Source of the DNA: an uncultured Lachnospiraceae bacterium
GTDB lineage: Bacteria; Bacillota; Clostridia; Lachnospirales; Lachnospiraceae
DNA: 64,000 nt
Assembly: GCA_900548905.1 (NCBI GenBank)
Contig: URMK01000023.1
Span: forward strand, 1 to 64,000
Direction of reading: 5' to 3'
In this document: piece by piece, positions 16,835-26,831 of the stretch
How positions within the stretch are numbered: position 1 is the first letter of the stretch
Layout of the letters: the number at the start of each line of letters is the position of its first letter
Translations under genes and position numbers: made by a program
Notes under the pieces: model-generated
The model's input: the letters and a program-made list of their open reading frames with translations, nothing else
Told to the model about the DNA's origin: nothing
The model's database searches: none

Positions 16835-18940
16835 ATGGAATCCAATCGTCTTATGACCCGTTTTAGAAATTCAATCGCCTCCCAGTCCATACGGCGTGGC
16901 CTCACATTGGCTATCCCGTTTCTTATCATGGGATCCTTCTCCCTGCTTTTCAGGAACTTCCCGAGTGACAGTTATCAGTTATTTATACGAAATTATCTGG
17001 ATGGCGCTGCCGTTGCCCTCCTTGATACCCTATACAATATCAGTCTGGGATCGCTGGCTCTTATCCTGTCCGTCACCATCAGTCTGTCCTATGGGCTTCT
17101 GGCCGAACCGGATACGTTTATCCTCTATCCCGTTGTTTCCGTATGCTCCTATCTGGCTTTCTGCGGAGGTATCCAGGAGCATGAGGAATATATCTTCAAT
17201 GCGGAATGGGTATTTACCGCCATGTGCATTACTCTGCTTTCCTGCATTCTGTTCCGCCGGATACTGAAACTGAGCAACCGTCTTGACAGGCTGCATACCA
17301 CAGGCGCAGAATATTTATTCAATATTTCCATACAAAGCCTGTTTCCCGTTATCCTCATTCTTGTCTTTTTTGCTGCCATGGGATATCTGCTCCGCTCGGC
17401 ATGGGGAAGCAGTAATATTACCAATTTCGGTTCTTATATATTCCTGAAACTATTTGACAAGTCCAGCAATAACCTGTTCGGCATCCTGCTTTATGTCATC
17501 ATTACCCATATCCTCTGGTTCTTCGGCATTCATGGTACCAACACGCTGGAGGCCGTTTCCAGACGATTATTGGAACCTAATGTTTCCATCAATCAGTCTC
17601 TGCTGCTGGCCGGAAATGTACCTACGGAAATTTTCTCAAAGACCTTTCTGGATACCTTTGTATTTCTGGGGGGATGCGGCTGCGCTTTGAGTTTTGTCAT
17701 CGCCCTTTGTATTGCCTCCCGAAAAAGCCATAACCGGAAGATTGCCTATGTGGCGCTGCCCTCTGCTTTATTTAATATCAGTGAAATTGCCGTTTTCGGC
17801 TTTCCCATCATTTTCAATTTCACCATGGCGGTTCCCTTTATTCTCACTCCCGTGGTGCTGACCCTCACCAGCTACCTCGCAGCTGCCGCAGGGCTTGTAC
17901 CTGTTGTGACCCAGTCTGTTGACTGGACGGTCCCGCTCCTGTTCAGCGGTTATAAAGCAACCGGATCCCTTGCGGGAAGCTTCCTACAGCTTATTAATGT
18001 TCTGCTGGGAGTCTGCATTTACATTCCCTTTATCAAACGGAGCGAGCAGAAGGAAACTGCCGAATTCCAGCGGATCGTCAGGTGTATGGAGATTGATATG
18101 GCCGCGGGGGAAAGCAGCGGCACGCTGCCGTTATTTCTCAGCCACAAATATCCCCACAATTACTACGCCAAGACGCTCTCCCTGGATTTAAAAAATGCGC
18201 TCCGGCGCAACCAGGTAGAACTGTTTTATCAGCCCCAGACCACCGTGGAAGGGAATTTGCATGGAATAGAAGCTCTGCTTCGCTGGAAACACCCTGTCAC
18301 CGGCTATATCTCTCCTCCGGTGGTGTTTGCCCTTGCCTATGAAGGAGGCTTTTTATACGAAATGAGCAGCTATCTGCTTCACCGTGCCTGCCGGGATGCC
18401 CATACCCTGGAACCCCTTCTGAACGAGGATCTGATTTTATCGGTGAACATATCGGCAAAGCAGATGGAGGAAAATGGTTTTTTTGATAAAACACGGGACA
18501 TCATAGAGAGCTATCAACTGAAACAGATTCATTTCATGCTGGAGATCACGGAGCGGGCCGCCATGAAGATTTCTGATTCCCTGCTGCATGACATGAACAC
18601 GCTGAAAAGCAGCGGCATCACCTTCAGCCTGGATGATTTCGGTATGGGGCATAATTCCATACTGTACCTCCAGGAAGGCATTTTTAATGAAGTCAAGCTG
18701 GACGGCCAGCTTGTTACCCAGCTTCCGGGCAACGGACGTTCCAAGGATATCATATCCGGCATTATCCGGATGGCTGACAGTCTGGATTTACGTGTGTTGG
18801 CGGAATTCGTGGAAACAAAGGAGCAGCGCGATATGCTTGCGGAGTTAGGCTGTAACCACTATCAGGGATACTACTACAGCCGGCCGCTGCCGCTTGCGGA
18901 GTTGGTGGAATATATTGAAAAAACAGAACCGGTCATCTGA
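16835..18940 (+). CDS. PTS EIIC-like permease fused to an EAL phosphodiesterase
   Basis: The first 410 residues carry about ten membrane helices and match the lactose/cellobiose PTS EIIC fold (HILWFFGIHGTNTLE, FNISEIAVFGFPIIFN). A cytoplasmic EAL domain follows from about 455. All catalytic positions look present: EALLRW, VNIS, EITERA, LDDFGMG, EVKLDG, AEFVET and YQGYYYSRPL. This suggests a membrane protein that degrades cyclic di-GMP in response to sugar binding or PTS flux. No EIIA or EIIB domain is present or adjacent, so transport is doubtful. AGAGG before the ATG at 16835 favours this start over 16817. Confidence 0.9.
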   Translation: MESNRLMTRFRNSIASQSIRRGLTLAIPFLIMGSFSLLFRNFPSDSYQLFIRNYLDGAAVALLDTLYNISLGSLALILSVTISLSYGLLAEPDTFILYPVVSVCSYLAFCGGIQEHEEYIFNAEWVFTAMCITLLSCILFRRILKLSNRLDRLHTTGAEYLFNISIQSLFPVILILVFFAAMGYLLRSAWGSSNITNFGSYIFLKLFDKSSNNLFGILLYVIITHILWFFGIHGTNTLEAVSRRLLEPNVSINQSLLLAGNVPTEIFSKTFLDTFVFLGGCGCALSFVIALCIASRKSHNRKIAYVALPSALFNISEIAVFGFPIIFNFTMAVPFILTPVVLTLTSYLAAAAGLVPVVTQSVDWTVPLLFSGYKATGSLAGSFLQLINVLLGVCIYIPFIKRSEQKETAEFQRIVRCMEIDMAAGESSGTLPLFLSHKYPHNYYAKTLSLDLKNALRRNQVELFYQPQTTVEGNLHGIEALLRWKHPVTGYISPPVVFALAYEGGFLYEMSSYLLHRACRDAHTLEPLLNEDLILSVNISAKQMEENGFFDKTRDIIESYQLKQIHFMLEITERAAMKISDSLLHDMNTLKSSGITFSLDDFGMGHNSILYLQEGIFNEVKLDGQLVTQLPGNGRSKDIISGIIRMADSLDLRVLAEFVETKEQRDMLAELGCNHYQGYYYSRPLPLAELVEYIEKTEPVI

Positions 18941-18960
18941 GATGGCCGATTCTGTTTTTT
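18918..18960. terminator. Terminator overlapping the end of the EIIC-EAL gene
   Basis: A nearly perfect inverted repeat (AAAAAACAGAACCGG ... CCGATTCTGTTTTTT) runs through the stop codon, with T tracts both ways. Confidence 0.85.
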
Positions 18961-19049
18961 AGTTATTGATATTATCATAATTTCCCATTCACTTAACTCT
19001 TGATAAATTCTATCCAATCATAGCTAATTTGAATTTAATTAATTTCAAA

Positions 19050-19484
19050 TTATTCTTTTATTTCTTGATTATCGATAATATGTTTTATCATTAATACTGC
19101 TGAACTTGGAATTTCGATAAGTTCCTTTATCTTTCCTTCTTTATCTATGATTTTGATTACAGTGGAATTCCCTTTACTAACGGGTTTTTTCACTGTCATA
19201 TATGTCTTATTCTTCGTATATATCTTGTATGTAATTCTCCTTACTTTTATTATTTCAATATTTTCTAATATTTGAAACAACGATGATAATCCTATTAGCA
19301 TATATGCAATACCTAAAAACTTTTTATATTCATCAACAAGAAAGGATAATCCTAAATAAATTAACATTGGCAGAAAAATAAATGAAGCATAAAACAAATT
19401 AATAAAATATTTACAATCACTTTTTTTCCTCATCTTTCTTATAATATATATAATTCCAGTCAAATAAATAATGAAAGCGATCAT
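19050..19484 (-). CDS. Hypothetical membrane protein
   Basis: A 144-residue protein with about three hydrophobic segments in the first 90 residues (MIAFIIYLTGIIYII; FINLFYASFIFLPMLIYLGLSFL; LGIAYMLIGLSSLFQIL) and a basic cytoplasmic tail (KIYTKNKTYMTVKK). I do not recognise the family. The coding sequence is far more AT-rich than its neighbours, which points to recent acquisition. It lies after a terminator of the fucosidase operon and no clear promoter was found. A real protein is likely from codon structure but not certain. Confidence 0.55.
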   Translation of the reverse strand: MIAFIIYLTGIIYIIRKMRKKSDCKYFINLFYASFIFLPMLIYLGLSFLVDEYKKFLGIAYMLIGLSSLFQILENIEIIKVRRITYKIYTKNKTYMTVKKPVSKGNSTVIKIIDKEGKIKELIEIPSSAVLMIKHIIDNQEIKE

Positions 19485-19548
19485 GGATGCCGTAAGATAT
19501 TCTGTAAAAAAGAACGTATAAAATCAAACAGAAACACAGCGCACGAAA

Positions 19549-19592
19549 AAGCACCTGTCAGTTCCTGCAATCCACGGAATTGACCGGTGCTT
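19549..19592 (-). terminator. Terminator of the fucosidase/ABC transporter operon
   Basis: Inverted repeat with AAGCACC at 19549-19555 and GGTGCTT at 19586-19592, extended by GTCA/TGAC and TTCC/GGAA. On the minus strand it ends in GTGCTTTTTC. Confidence 0.7.
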
Positions 19593-19676
19593 CTGCTTGC
19601 CTCCAATAATCGGCTATATGTTTGATAAAATCTTAAAGTATCCTTTTAAGTGCGTATCCATAAGAAAAACAAACCA

Positions 19677-21125
19677 TCAATACACGCCGATAAAAGCCAG
19701 GACAGGCGCAACCCTTGCATCCGTAATTGTAAACCGCAGCCCCTTTGTCCGCATTCCGCCAAGCTCCACGATCCGTTTATATCCGATTGTAGTCCCCGCA
19801 GCAAACGGTTTCCAGCTTCCGTCCTCTTCCATCATACACACCTCAAACTGTTCCACCCGCTGGCTGAAGGCAATAGCCTCCTGCACTACCAGGTAGGCAA
19901 GCCTGCGTTCCTCTTCCCAACGGAAGGTTATCTGAAGCTCCCGCTGTCCGTCCGGATTGCGGAACCAGGTACTGTCACCGGGTTCAAGAAGAACCCTGCC
20001 GTCTTTTCCTTCGCAGTCAGCGGAAGGGCGCACTGTCATTCCGGCTTCTTCCGCCAGATTCACGCGGAAGGATTCCCGGATAAAATTCCCCAGCAGAAAC
20101 ACGCTTTTTCTGTCCTCTTCCCGGATCAATCCGTTCTTATCGGGAGGGATATTCAGAAGGAGCGTGCAGTTTCCTCCCACCGATTTCAGGTATATCTCTT
20201 TCAGGTTTTCAAAGGATCGCACCCTGTCGTTTTCTTCCTCATGGTAAAACCAGCCCGGACGGATGGAAACATCCACCTCAGCCGGATACCATATCAGATT
20301 GCTTACCTCCTTCAGGATATCCCTGCCGCCCAGATTCTGATCCGTGCTGGAGAGTTTTTTCTCCCGGAAATCCGCCTTGTCCTCCTGCTGGCTGTCGGCC
20401 GCCACTTTTTCCGCATCGGCCAGCCCGGCAGCTACCACACTCCACTCGCTGGGCCTGGTGTCTCCGGCCTCATTGCCGCACCACCTCACATCCGGTCCGC
20501 AGCCGAAAATATTGGCTCCGGGCTGCAGGCGCCTGACCACTTCATAATACCGCTCCCAGTCATATACCTGTTTTTTCCCATTCTGCCCTTCTCCGCAGGC
20601 GCCGTCCAGCCAGACGGTGAAGATTTCCCCATAGTTCGTCAGAAGCTCCGTAAGCTGGTTCACATAATAGTCGTCATAGGGTTTTCCCGTTCCGTAGGAC
20701 GGATGGTTTCTGTCCCAGGGCGACAAATAGACGCCGAATTGAAGCCCCTGTTCCCGACAGGCATGAGACAGCTCTTTTACAATATCTCCTTTTCCCTCTT
20801 TATAAGGCGAATTCTTAATGCTGTGTTCCGTATAGGCGCTTGGCCAGAGGCAGAACCCATCGTGATGCTTGCAGGTAAGGATCAGGCCCGTCATGCCTCC
20901 TTTGGCCGCTGTTTCAGCCCACTGTCCTGCATCCAGCTTTTCCGGATGAAACAGCGAAGGGGATTCTTCCCCGCTTCCCCATTCTTTCCCGGTAAAGGTA
21001 TTGACTGTGAAATGGATAAAACCAAAATACTCCATTTTCTGATGGGCAATCTGCCTGGGCGACGGAACCACGCCCGTCAGCCTCACATCTTCCCAAAATC
21101 CGGGATATCTTTCTTCAGACCGCAT
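19677..21125 (-). CDS. Alpha-L-fucosidase, GH29
   Basis: A 482-residue enzyme without signal peptide. The GH29 barrel motifs are clear: FGFIHFTVNTFTGKEWG, LTCKHHDGFCLWPS (substrate-binding histidines), GVYLSPWDRN and FTVWLDGACGEG, in which Asp174 is the predicted nucleophile. A C-terminal beta-sandwich follows. It removes terminal alpha-L-fucose from oligosaccharides; the short Asp-loop form resembles the more linkage-specific GH29 group. It is the last gene of an operon with a CUT1 ABC transporter and a YesM/YesN system, so imported fucosylated glycans are the likely substrate. Confidence 0.9.
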   Translation of the reverse strand: MRSEERYPGFWEDVRLTGVVPSPRQIAHQKMEYFGFIHFTVNTFTGKEWGSGEESPSLFHPEKLDAGQWAETAAKGGMTGLILTCKHHDGFCLWPSAYTEHSIKNSPYKEGKGDIVKELSHACREQGLQFGVYLSPWDRNHPSYGTGKPYDDYYVNQLTELLTNYGEIFTVWLDGACGEGQNGKKQVYDWERYYEVVRRLQPGANIFGCGPDVRWCGNEAGDTRPSEWSVVAAGLADAEKVAADSQQEDKADFREKKLSSTDQNLGGRDILKEVSNLIWYPAEVDVSIRPGWFYHEEENDRVRSFENLKEIYLKSVGGNCTLLLNIPPDKNGLIREEDRKSVFLLGNFIRESFRVNLAEEAGMTVRPSADCEGKDGRVLLEPGDSTWFRNPDGQRELQITFRWEEERRLAYLVVQEAIAFSQRVEQFEVCMMEEDGSWKPFAAGTTIGYKRIVELGGMRTKGLRFTITDARVAPVLAFIGVY

Positions 21126-21218
21126 TTCTTTTTCCTCCTGCTTCTTTGCGTATTTTTTATAGCTGTTCTGTCCTTGCCGCTGTGTCCGTCCTTTCCTGTA
21201 TTTATCCCTTTCCTGTAT

Positions 21219-22121
21219 TTATCCCTTCACCGCTCCGATCATAATCCCTTTTACAAAGTATTTCTGCATAAACGGATATACCAGAAAAATAGGCAGGGAA
21301 GCCAATACGGTTATGGTCATTCTCACCCCTTTGGGGGATATTGTTTGCATGGCATTTTCAATACTGCTCAGGTTACTGGTATTTTTAATCTGTTCCGCCA
21401 GCCTCTGTGATTCGTTCAGGTAGTTGTACAGCAGATACTGCAGCGTTGTCAGGGAGCTTTCCCCTCTTGTATAAATGTGATTATCAAACCAGGAATTCCA
21501 GTGTCCCACCGCTACAAATACCGCCACCGTGGCGATAATGGGTTTGGAAAGCGGCAGGATGATACTTGTGAATACCCGGATATACCCCGCCCCGTCCAGC
21601 ATGGCGGATTCCTCCAGGGATGCCGGGAGGGATTCCATGTAGGTCTTTATCAGCACAATATTGTAGGCGGAAATCAGCATGGGCAGTATGTAGATCCAGA
21701 AGGTGTTCAATAGCCCGTAGGATTTCATCACGATAAAGGTGGAGATCAGTCCTCCGTTAATATACATCGTCATTACCAGGAAACGGTATAAAAGCTTTCT
21801 GCCGGGCATCTCTTCTTTGGTGAACATATAGCCGAGAAAAGCACATACCAGCACGGCCGCTATGGTTCCCCCCACCGTACGAAGTACGGAAATCCCCAGT
21901 GCCGGAAAAAAACCGCTCAGTTTGAAGATATCCGCATAGTTGGAAACGGAGAACCCTCTTGGCAGGAAAATAGGGCTGTTTATCCCGGCCTTTGCGGAAT
22001 CACTGAAGGTATAAATAACAATATACCAGAAAGGATACACACAGACAAAGGTAGCCAGCAGCATCAGCACATAATTGAAGATCTGAAAAGCAATTCTTGA
22101 TTTAGACGGTTTTATTTTCAT
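21219..22121 (-). CDS. CUT1 ABC transporter permease (LplC/MalG type)
   Basis: A 300-residue protein with six membrane helices and the EAA loop typical of sugar permeases (ESLPASLEESAMLDGAGYIRVFTSIILPLSKPI, about residues 180-215). It forms the channel with the permease encoded 43 bases upstream. The operon has no ATPase gene; in this family the ATPase is commonly a shared MsmK-type protein encoded elsewhere. Confidence 0.9.
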   Translation of the reverse strand: MKIKPSKSRIAFQIFNYVLMLLATFVCVYPFWYIVIYTFSDSAKAGINSPIFLPRGFSVSNYADIFKLSGFFPALGISVLRTVGGTIAAVLVCAFLGYMFTKEEMPGRKLLYRFLVMTMYINGGLISTFIVMKSYGLLNTFWIYILPMLISAYNIVLIKTYMESLPASLEESAMLDGAGYIRVFTSIILPLSKPIIATVAVFVAVGHWNSWFDNHIYTRGESSLTTLQYLLYNYLNESQRLAEQIKNTSNLSSIENAMQTISPKGVRMTITVLASLPIFLVYPFMQKYFVKGIMIGAVKG

Positions 22122-22164
22122 GTTTATACCCCTTATCCGCTTCAGCGGACATTAATTCAATTGG

Positions 22165-23073
22165 TCAAATTACCGTATTTCCCCGGATCCTTTTGGCTAC
22201 CATATTCGCCAGAACCACCAGGGAGATACTGACCAGGGATTTGAGGATGCTGATAGCCACTCCGTAGGAATAATCCATGTTCTCCAGACCGATACGGTAG
22301 GTATACAGATCAAGAACCTCTATGTTATTGGCTGTCAGCGCATTTTTAAACAGCATGTACTGCTCATAGCCGGTATTGAGGAAATTGCCGATCTGCAGGA
22401 TAAAAAGCACCACATAGGTTTCCATCAGGGCCGGAACCGTTACATGAACGGCACATTGAAAATAACCGGCCCCATCCACTCTGGCGGCCTCATACTGCTC
22501 CTGGTCAATGCCGGCAATGGCGGCCAGGTAAATGATGGAGCTCCAGCCCAGGGATTTCCAGATTCCCAGCAGGGTCTGGAACCAGTAAACCGATTCTCCC
22601 GAACTTAAAATCGAAGTCACTTCGTTACCCGTTATCCGCGCGATGAGGGAGGTGACCACACCGTCGGTTGCAAACAGGGAAAACGCAAGGGAAAAGATGA
22701 TAACCCAGCTGATAAAGTTGGGCAGGGTGGTGAAGGTCTGTACCACTCTCCGCACGGGACTGCATTTGATCTCATTGAGCAGAATGGCAAAAAACATGGG
22801 CAGAGGGGTGAGCACAATGCCTATCAGTGCAAAAATAAAAGTGTTTTTCAGAGTCCTCACCACATTAGCGTCCCGGAAGATCAGGCGGAAATAATCCAGT
22901 CCCACAAAATCACACTCCAGAATGGATACGCCGGGTATATAGTCAAATACCGAATAAATCCAGCCGAATATAGGTACATAATTGAACAGAAGCACTATAA
23001 CCATAAAAGGCAGGGTCATAAAAAGCAGGTTATACTTTTTCCTCCGCCCCGGTATCGCAGTCATTTTTTTCAT
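22165..23073 (-). CDS. CUT1 ABC transporter permease (LplB/YteP type)
   Basis: About 302 residues with six membrane helices and the EAA loop (AAIAGIDQEQYEAARVDGAGYFQ). This is the MalF-side permease of the same transporter. The start at 23073 is chosen because AGGAGG lies six bases before it; a longer reading to 23202 would run into the binding-protein gene and has no family match. It sits between the solute-binding protein and the second permease. Confidence 0.92.
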   Translation of the reverse strand: MKKMTAIPGRRKKYNLLFMTLPFMVIVLLFNYVPIFGWIYSVFDYIPGVSILECDFVGLDYFRLIFRDANVVRTLKNTFIFALIGIVLTPLPMFFAILLNEIKCSPVRRVVQTFTTLPNFISWVIIFSLAFSLFATDGVVTSLIARITGNEVTSILSSGESVYWFQTLLGIWKSLGWSSIIYLAAIAGIDQEQYEAARVDGAGYFQCAVHVTVPALMETYVVLFILQIGNFLNTGYEQYMLFKNALTANNIEVLDLYTYRIGLENMDYSYGVAISILKSLVSISLVVLANMVAKRIRGNTVI

Positions 23074-23143
23074 CACAAACCTCCTGATTCCGTCTTTACC
23101 GGACTGCGGCAGACAGAAGCCCTGTCCGCCGCAGAATGTACAA

Positions 23144-24940
23144 TCACTGCATTTTTTCAACCGCTTCTTTGGAGGTATTCCAGGCCTGTGTCCACCAGGC
23201 AATGGAGTCCTCGGCGCCCGCCGCTTTCAGCTCGGCCATCAGCGCATCCTTTGCCGCCCGGAACTCTTCTTCCGTTTTGGCCTGGACCAATCCCGGAATC
23301 GCATTAATGGTGATCTGCTCACAGTTGCTGTCAATCCTTCCGATATCACTGGGAACGATCTCCATACCGAACTGGATAGCGGAATTACCTGCATTCAAAT
23401 CCATACTTTCTCCGGATTCCACTTTTTCCTTCAGCAGATCGGAAGGCAGTTCGATATCAAGGGTGGCACACATATCCTTTTCCGCCGCCGTCAGGTTCCT
23501 CACCATAATATCCTGCTGTTCCCAGAGGCTTACAGCACTGCCGTCGGATGCGATATTATTGGAATCATAACCAACCATATCGGAAAAGGTGGAGCCGATT
23601 CCGCTCTTTGTCCACTCATCGGCACGGGCCGTATTGGATTTCATGTCAATCGTATCCTCCGTCAGGGCCGGTATTCCGTCCGTACCGGTTTCCCATCTGC
23701 CGTCCACACCGCAGTCAACGATTCTGGCGCATTCTTCGCTCTGTAAAAAGTCCAGAATCATGACCGCACGTTCCATATTTTTGCTGTGGGAGGATACCAG
23801 AAAATATTTTCCCTGCCATCCGGCATAATTTCTTTCGTTTGCCCAGCCCATATAGGTAGGAAGGATCACGTACTGTTTCAGGGTTTCCGGATCCGCCGTC
23901 CTGGCGTTCTTATTGTAATTACCGTAATGCCAGTTTACATAGCCGCCCAGATACTGGCCCTTCGTATATTTTTCCGTCAGATCCTCTCCTTTGGTAATAA
24001 AGCAGTCCGGATCCAGAAGATTGGCATTATACAGCTTATTGTAGAAGGAAATTCCCGCCCAGAAAGGAGTGGTAAGCCCGTCCAGATTCACATCATAGAT
24101 ATCCGGAATGAGGGCATTCGTTTTCATGTCCTTTACATACAAACCGCTTTCCATATTGGAATAGCCCTGGGTCAGACAGCCGATGAAGAAATAAGGATGC
24201 AGATTGCTGTCATTGTAAGCGCTCAGGGCATAGACCGGAAGGCCGTCCTCCGTTTCCGGGTAAATCTCTTTCATCTGAACCAAAGCGTCCACATAATCGT
24301 CGTCATTCTTTATTTCGGGACAGCCGATTTCTTTATAAAGATCCCAACGCACAACATAACCGTAATTCAAGGTAGCGCCATAGGTGGACTGGGCATTGTC
24401 CGAGGTCACACGCGGCGTCACAAAATATAGTTTATCTTCTCCATTGCTTTTAAAGCTTTTCAGGACTTCATTCCGGAAGGAATAGGCATCCGAGAAAATA
24501 TTGGCCGCCAGGCTATCCTGGTACTGGGACAGCTCCACCGCATGTTTCCCCTTTAAAATAGATTCAATATGTTCATCATTGATCTGCAGGATATCACAGG
24601 TGGTCCCTCCCGATAAATCCAGATTAAGGCTCTCATTATCATAGGATTTGGTTTCCAGCGTCACGTTGAATTTCTCTTCTATATAGGTGACAATTTCCGT
24701 GGGCCACCCGTCAGCGGAACTGGAATTCCCCACATTGATTCCGCCGATTGAGATGGCGACATGCTCGGAAATATCTCCCGCCGCGCCTTCTGCGGATCCG
24801 CTGTCCTGTGTACCCGCCGCCGTATTGTTATCGGAATCCGCCGGAACAGCATTTCCCCCGTCACTCCGGCCGCAGCCGGCCAGACAGCCGGTTATCAGTG
24901 CCGCTGTACAAATTAATGCCGCAATTTTGTTCTTTTTCAT
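23144..24940 (-). CDS. Lipoprotein sugar-binding protein of the ABC transporter
   Basis: A 598-residue protein with a lipoprotein signal peptide (basic start MKKNK, hydrophobic core, LAGC lipobox near residue 23), then a Gly/Ser/Asp-rich linker and a large periplasmic-binding fold of the LplA class. It should capture oligosaccharides outside the membrane and hand them to the two permeases downstream. GGAAGGGG precedes the ATG. The long size fits binding proteins for larger glycans. The neighbouring GH29 gene suggests fucose-containing ligands. Confidence 0.9.
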   Translation of the reverse strand: MKKNKIAALICTAALITGCLAGCGRSDGGNAVPADSDNNTAAGTQDSGSAEGAAGDISEHVAISIGGINVGNSSSADGWPTEIVTYIEEKFNVTLETKSYDNESLNLDLSGGTTCDILQINDEHIESILKGKHAVELSQYQDSLAANIFSDAYSFRNEVLKSFKSNGEDKLYFVTPRVTSDNAQSTYGATLNYGYVVRWDLYKEIGCPEIKNDDDYVDALVQMKEIYPETEDGLPVYALSAYNDSNLHPYFFIGCLTQGYSNMESGLYVKDMKTNALIPDIYDVNLDGLTTPFWAGISFYNKLYNANLLDPDCFITKGEDLTEKYTKGQYLGGYVNWHYGNYNKNARTADPETLKQYVILPTYMGWANERNYAGWQGKYFLVSSHSKNMERAVMILDFLQSEECARIVDCGVDGRWETGTDGIPALTEDTIDMKSNTARADEWTKSGIGSTFSDMVGYDSNNIASDGSAVSLWEQQDIMVRNLTAAEKDMCATLDIELPSDLLKEKVESGESMDLNAGNSAIQFGMEIVPSDIGRIDSNCEQITINAIPGLVQAKTEEEFRAAKDALMAELKAAGAEDSIAWWTQAWNTSKEAVEKMQ

Positions 24941-25124
24941 AGTACATCCCCTTCCAATAATCGTTTGATACAGTTGTGCAAAAGACGTCTTGTGCTACCT
25001 GTGTATAAACTCTATCAAATATGGGGGATTTTTATCTGTCTTATTTTACTTTTTATTTGTCAGATTTCATTTCTCTTGTAATTTTGCCTTATCTTTTCTG
25101 ACTTATCTTCTTATTTTTGTACAT

Positions 25125-26831
25125 TTATGCAGAAAACACAATTTCACCGACAACTTCCTTTCCTTCTGCCCTGAGCATCACACTGCTATGCTCCCCATAT
25201 AGATAAGAAAGCCTCTTCACCACATTAATCAGGCCCACATCTTCTTTTCCCGATTCCCGGCGGCTCCTCAGCTGTTCGTTAACCTGCGCAAGACGTTCCT
25301 CATCCACCTGATCCGCGGTATTCCTCACCTCTATCCGGTAGCCGCCGTTTTCCTTCCGGATCCGCACCCGGATTTCCATGCCGTCCGTTTTGCTGCGACA
25401 ATGGACAAAGCAGTTTTCTATCACCGGCTGCAGTACAAACCGGGGAAAGACCTCCTCATACAGCTCCTCCCCGCACTCCATCCGGTACTGCAGATTCCCT
25501 GCATAACGCAGCATCATCATTCCGATATAATTATCCAGAAAAGCAAGCTCGTCACGAATTTTCCATGTCAGGCTGGGATTGCGGAAAACGGGCGTGATGA
25601 TTTTGGTCAGCATGACTATGGAATCGGCGATCTTCCCATTGTTGGTCATCATGGCCATCCAACGGATCGAATTCAGGGAATTGTACAGGAAATGAGGGTT
25701 GATTTGATACTGCAGGGCTTTTATCTCTTCCGCTGCTTTGTCCTTTTCCGCCTGCTGCAGGTCTGCGATATAGGTTTTCAGTCTGCGGACCGTATGGCAG
25801 AATTCCTGGTTGAGATTATCCAGCTCGGAAAGGCCGGTTTTCTCCGGCAAAGCAATATCAAGCTGTTCCTTGCCCACCTTCTCCATATTGTCCATCAGAC
25901 TTTGGATAGGGGCCGTATACCGTCTGCTCCACTTCACCCCAATAAAAATGACGCATAGCGCAGCGGTCAGGATAATCGCCAGGGAAAAATTGCGGAAGGT
26001 ACGGATATCCCTCTGGTAGTTTTTAACCGGTATCATGTTAACTAGTGTCCAGTTGTTGTAAGATAACGGATAAACCACGATCTGGCAGTCCTTTTCCTGT
26101 TCAAAGGTACGGTAAAGAAGCCCTTCCCGTGTGCTGGAAATAATCTTCCCCTCTTCGTCCAGAAGCATGGCGGAGCTTCCGTTATAGACCACCGATTCAT
26201 AGCACCTGCGTATCCTTTCCTCCGAAATACCGAGGACGATATAGCTGTCCTCCTCCGACGAATCGGACTTGCCGATAGAACGTATTCCCAGGATAGCAGG
26301 CTCCTCCACAGCCTTGCACAGAATCTCCGTGTCTCCCAGGATATCCCCCGACACCCACTGGAAGGCGGGATAGGATTGTGTGCTTCTCTGCAGGATTTCC
26401 CGGAATTCCTCCGGTATCATGGTCATACCGCTGCGGTTCTTATTAACAGTGGAAATGACCGTCTGCCCGTTCCCGTTCATCTGGGCCACGGAACTGAGAT
26501 TTGGGTTAATGGCGAGGATCTCTTCAAACCGGAGGATCATTTTCCGGTTCAGCGACGTTCTTCCGGCATCATCGGCATAATCCCCGTTTCCGAAATTCCA
26601 CGCCAGCATATCCATATCATAGCGGTTGGCATCCCGGATCCCCAGTTTAATTATTTCTTCCAGGTTTTCCTCCGCCTGCCTGAAATTGATCTGGGCGATC
26701 TTTTCATCATTTCTGCGCAGCTGGGATGAAAAAAACAGATAGGTCACCAGATAAAGGATGACCACCACCAGGCTGACGGCGCCGATTATGGTAATCACAA
26801 GCTTTATTTTCCAGTTAAGCCGGTTCGTCAC
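25125..26831 (-). CDS. YesM-type sensor histidine kinase
   Basis: A 568-residue membrane kinase with one helix at residues 9-32, a long extracellular Cache-like sensor, a second helix near 280, a HAMP-like linker, the phospho-acceptor box QINPHFLYNSLNSIRW and a HATPase C-terminal domain (VIENCFVHC ... VGLINVVKRLSYLYG). The HATPase glycine boxes are weak, as is usual in this family. It overlaps the response-regulator gene by four bases and probably senses extracellular sugar to turn on the ABC transporter and fucosidase genes downstream. Confidence 0.9.
   Translation of the reverse strand: MTNRLNWKIKLVITIIGAVSLVVVILYLVTYLFFSSQLRRNDEKIAQINFRQAEENLEEIIKLGIRDANRYDMDMLAWNFGNGDYADDAGRTSLNRKMILRFEEILAINPNLSSVAQMNGNGQTVISTVNKNRSGMTMIPEEFREILQRSTQSYPAFQWVSGDILGDTEILCKAVEEPAILGIRSIGKSDSSEEDSYIVLGISEERIRRCYESVVYNGSSAMLLDEEGKIISSTREGLLYRTFEQEKDCQIVVYPLSYNNWTLVNMIPVKNYQRDIRTFRNFSLAIILTAALCVIFIGVKWSRRYTAPIQSLMDNMEKVGKEQLDIALPEKTGLSELDNLNQEFCHTVRRLKTYIADLQQAEKDKAAEEIKALQYQINPHFLYNSLNSIRWMAMMTNNGKIADSIVMLTKIITPVFRNPSLTWKIRDELAFLDNYIGMMMLRYAGNLQYRMECGEELYEEVFPRFVLQPVIENCFVHCRSKTDGMEIRVRIRKENGGYRIEVRNTADQVDEERLAQVNEQLRSRRESGKEDVGLINVVKRLSYLYGEHSSVMLRAEGKEVVGEIVFSA

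Noticed and set aside
19650..21410. A 586-codon plus-strand frame opposite the fucosidase gene
   Set aside because: The minus strand encodes a clear GH29 enzyme with catalytic motifs; the plus frame has no family features.
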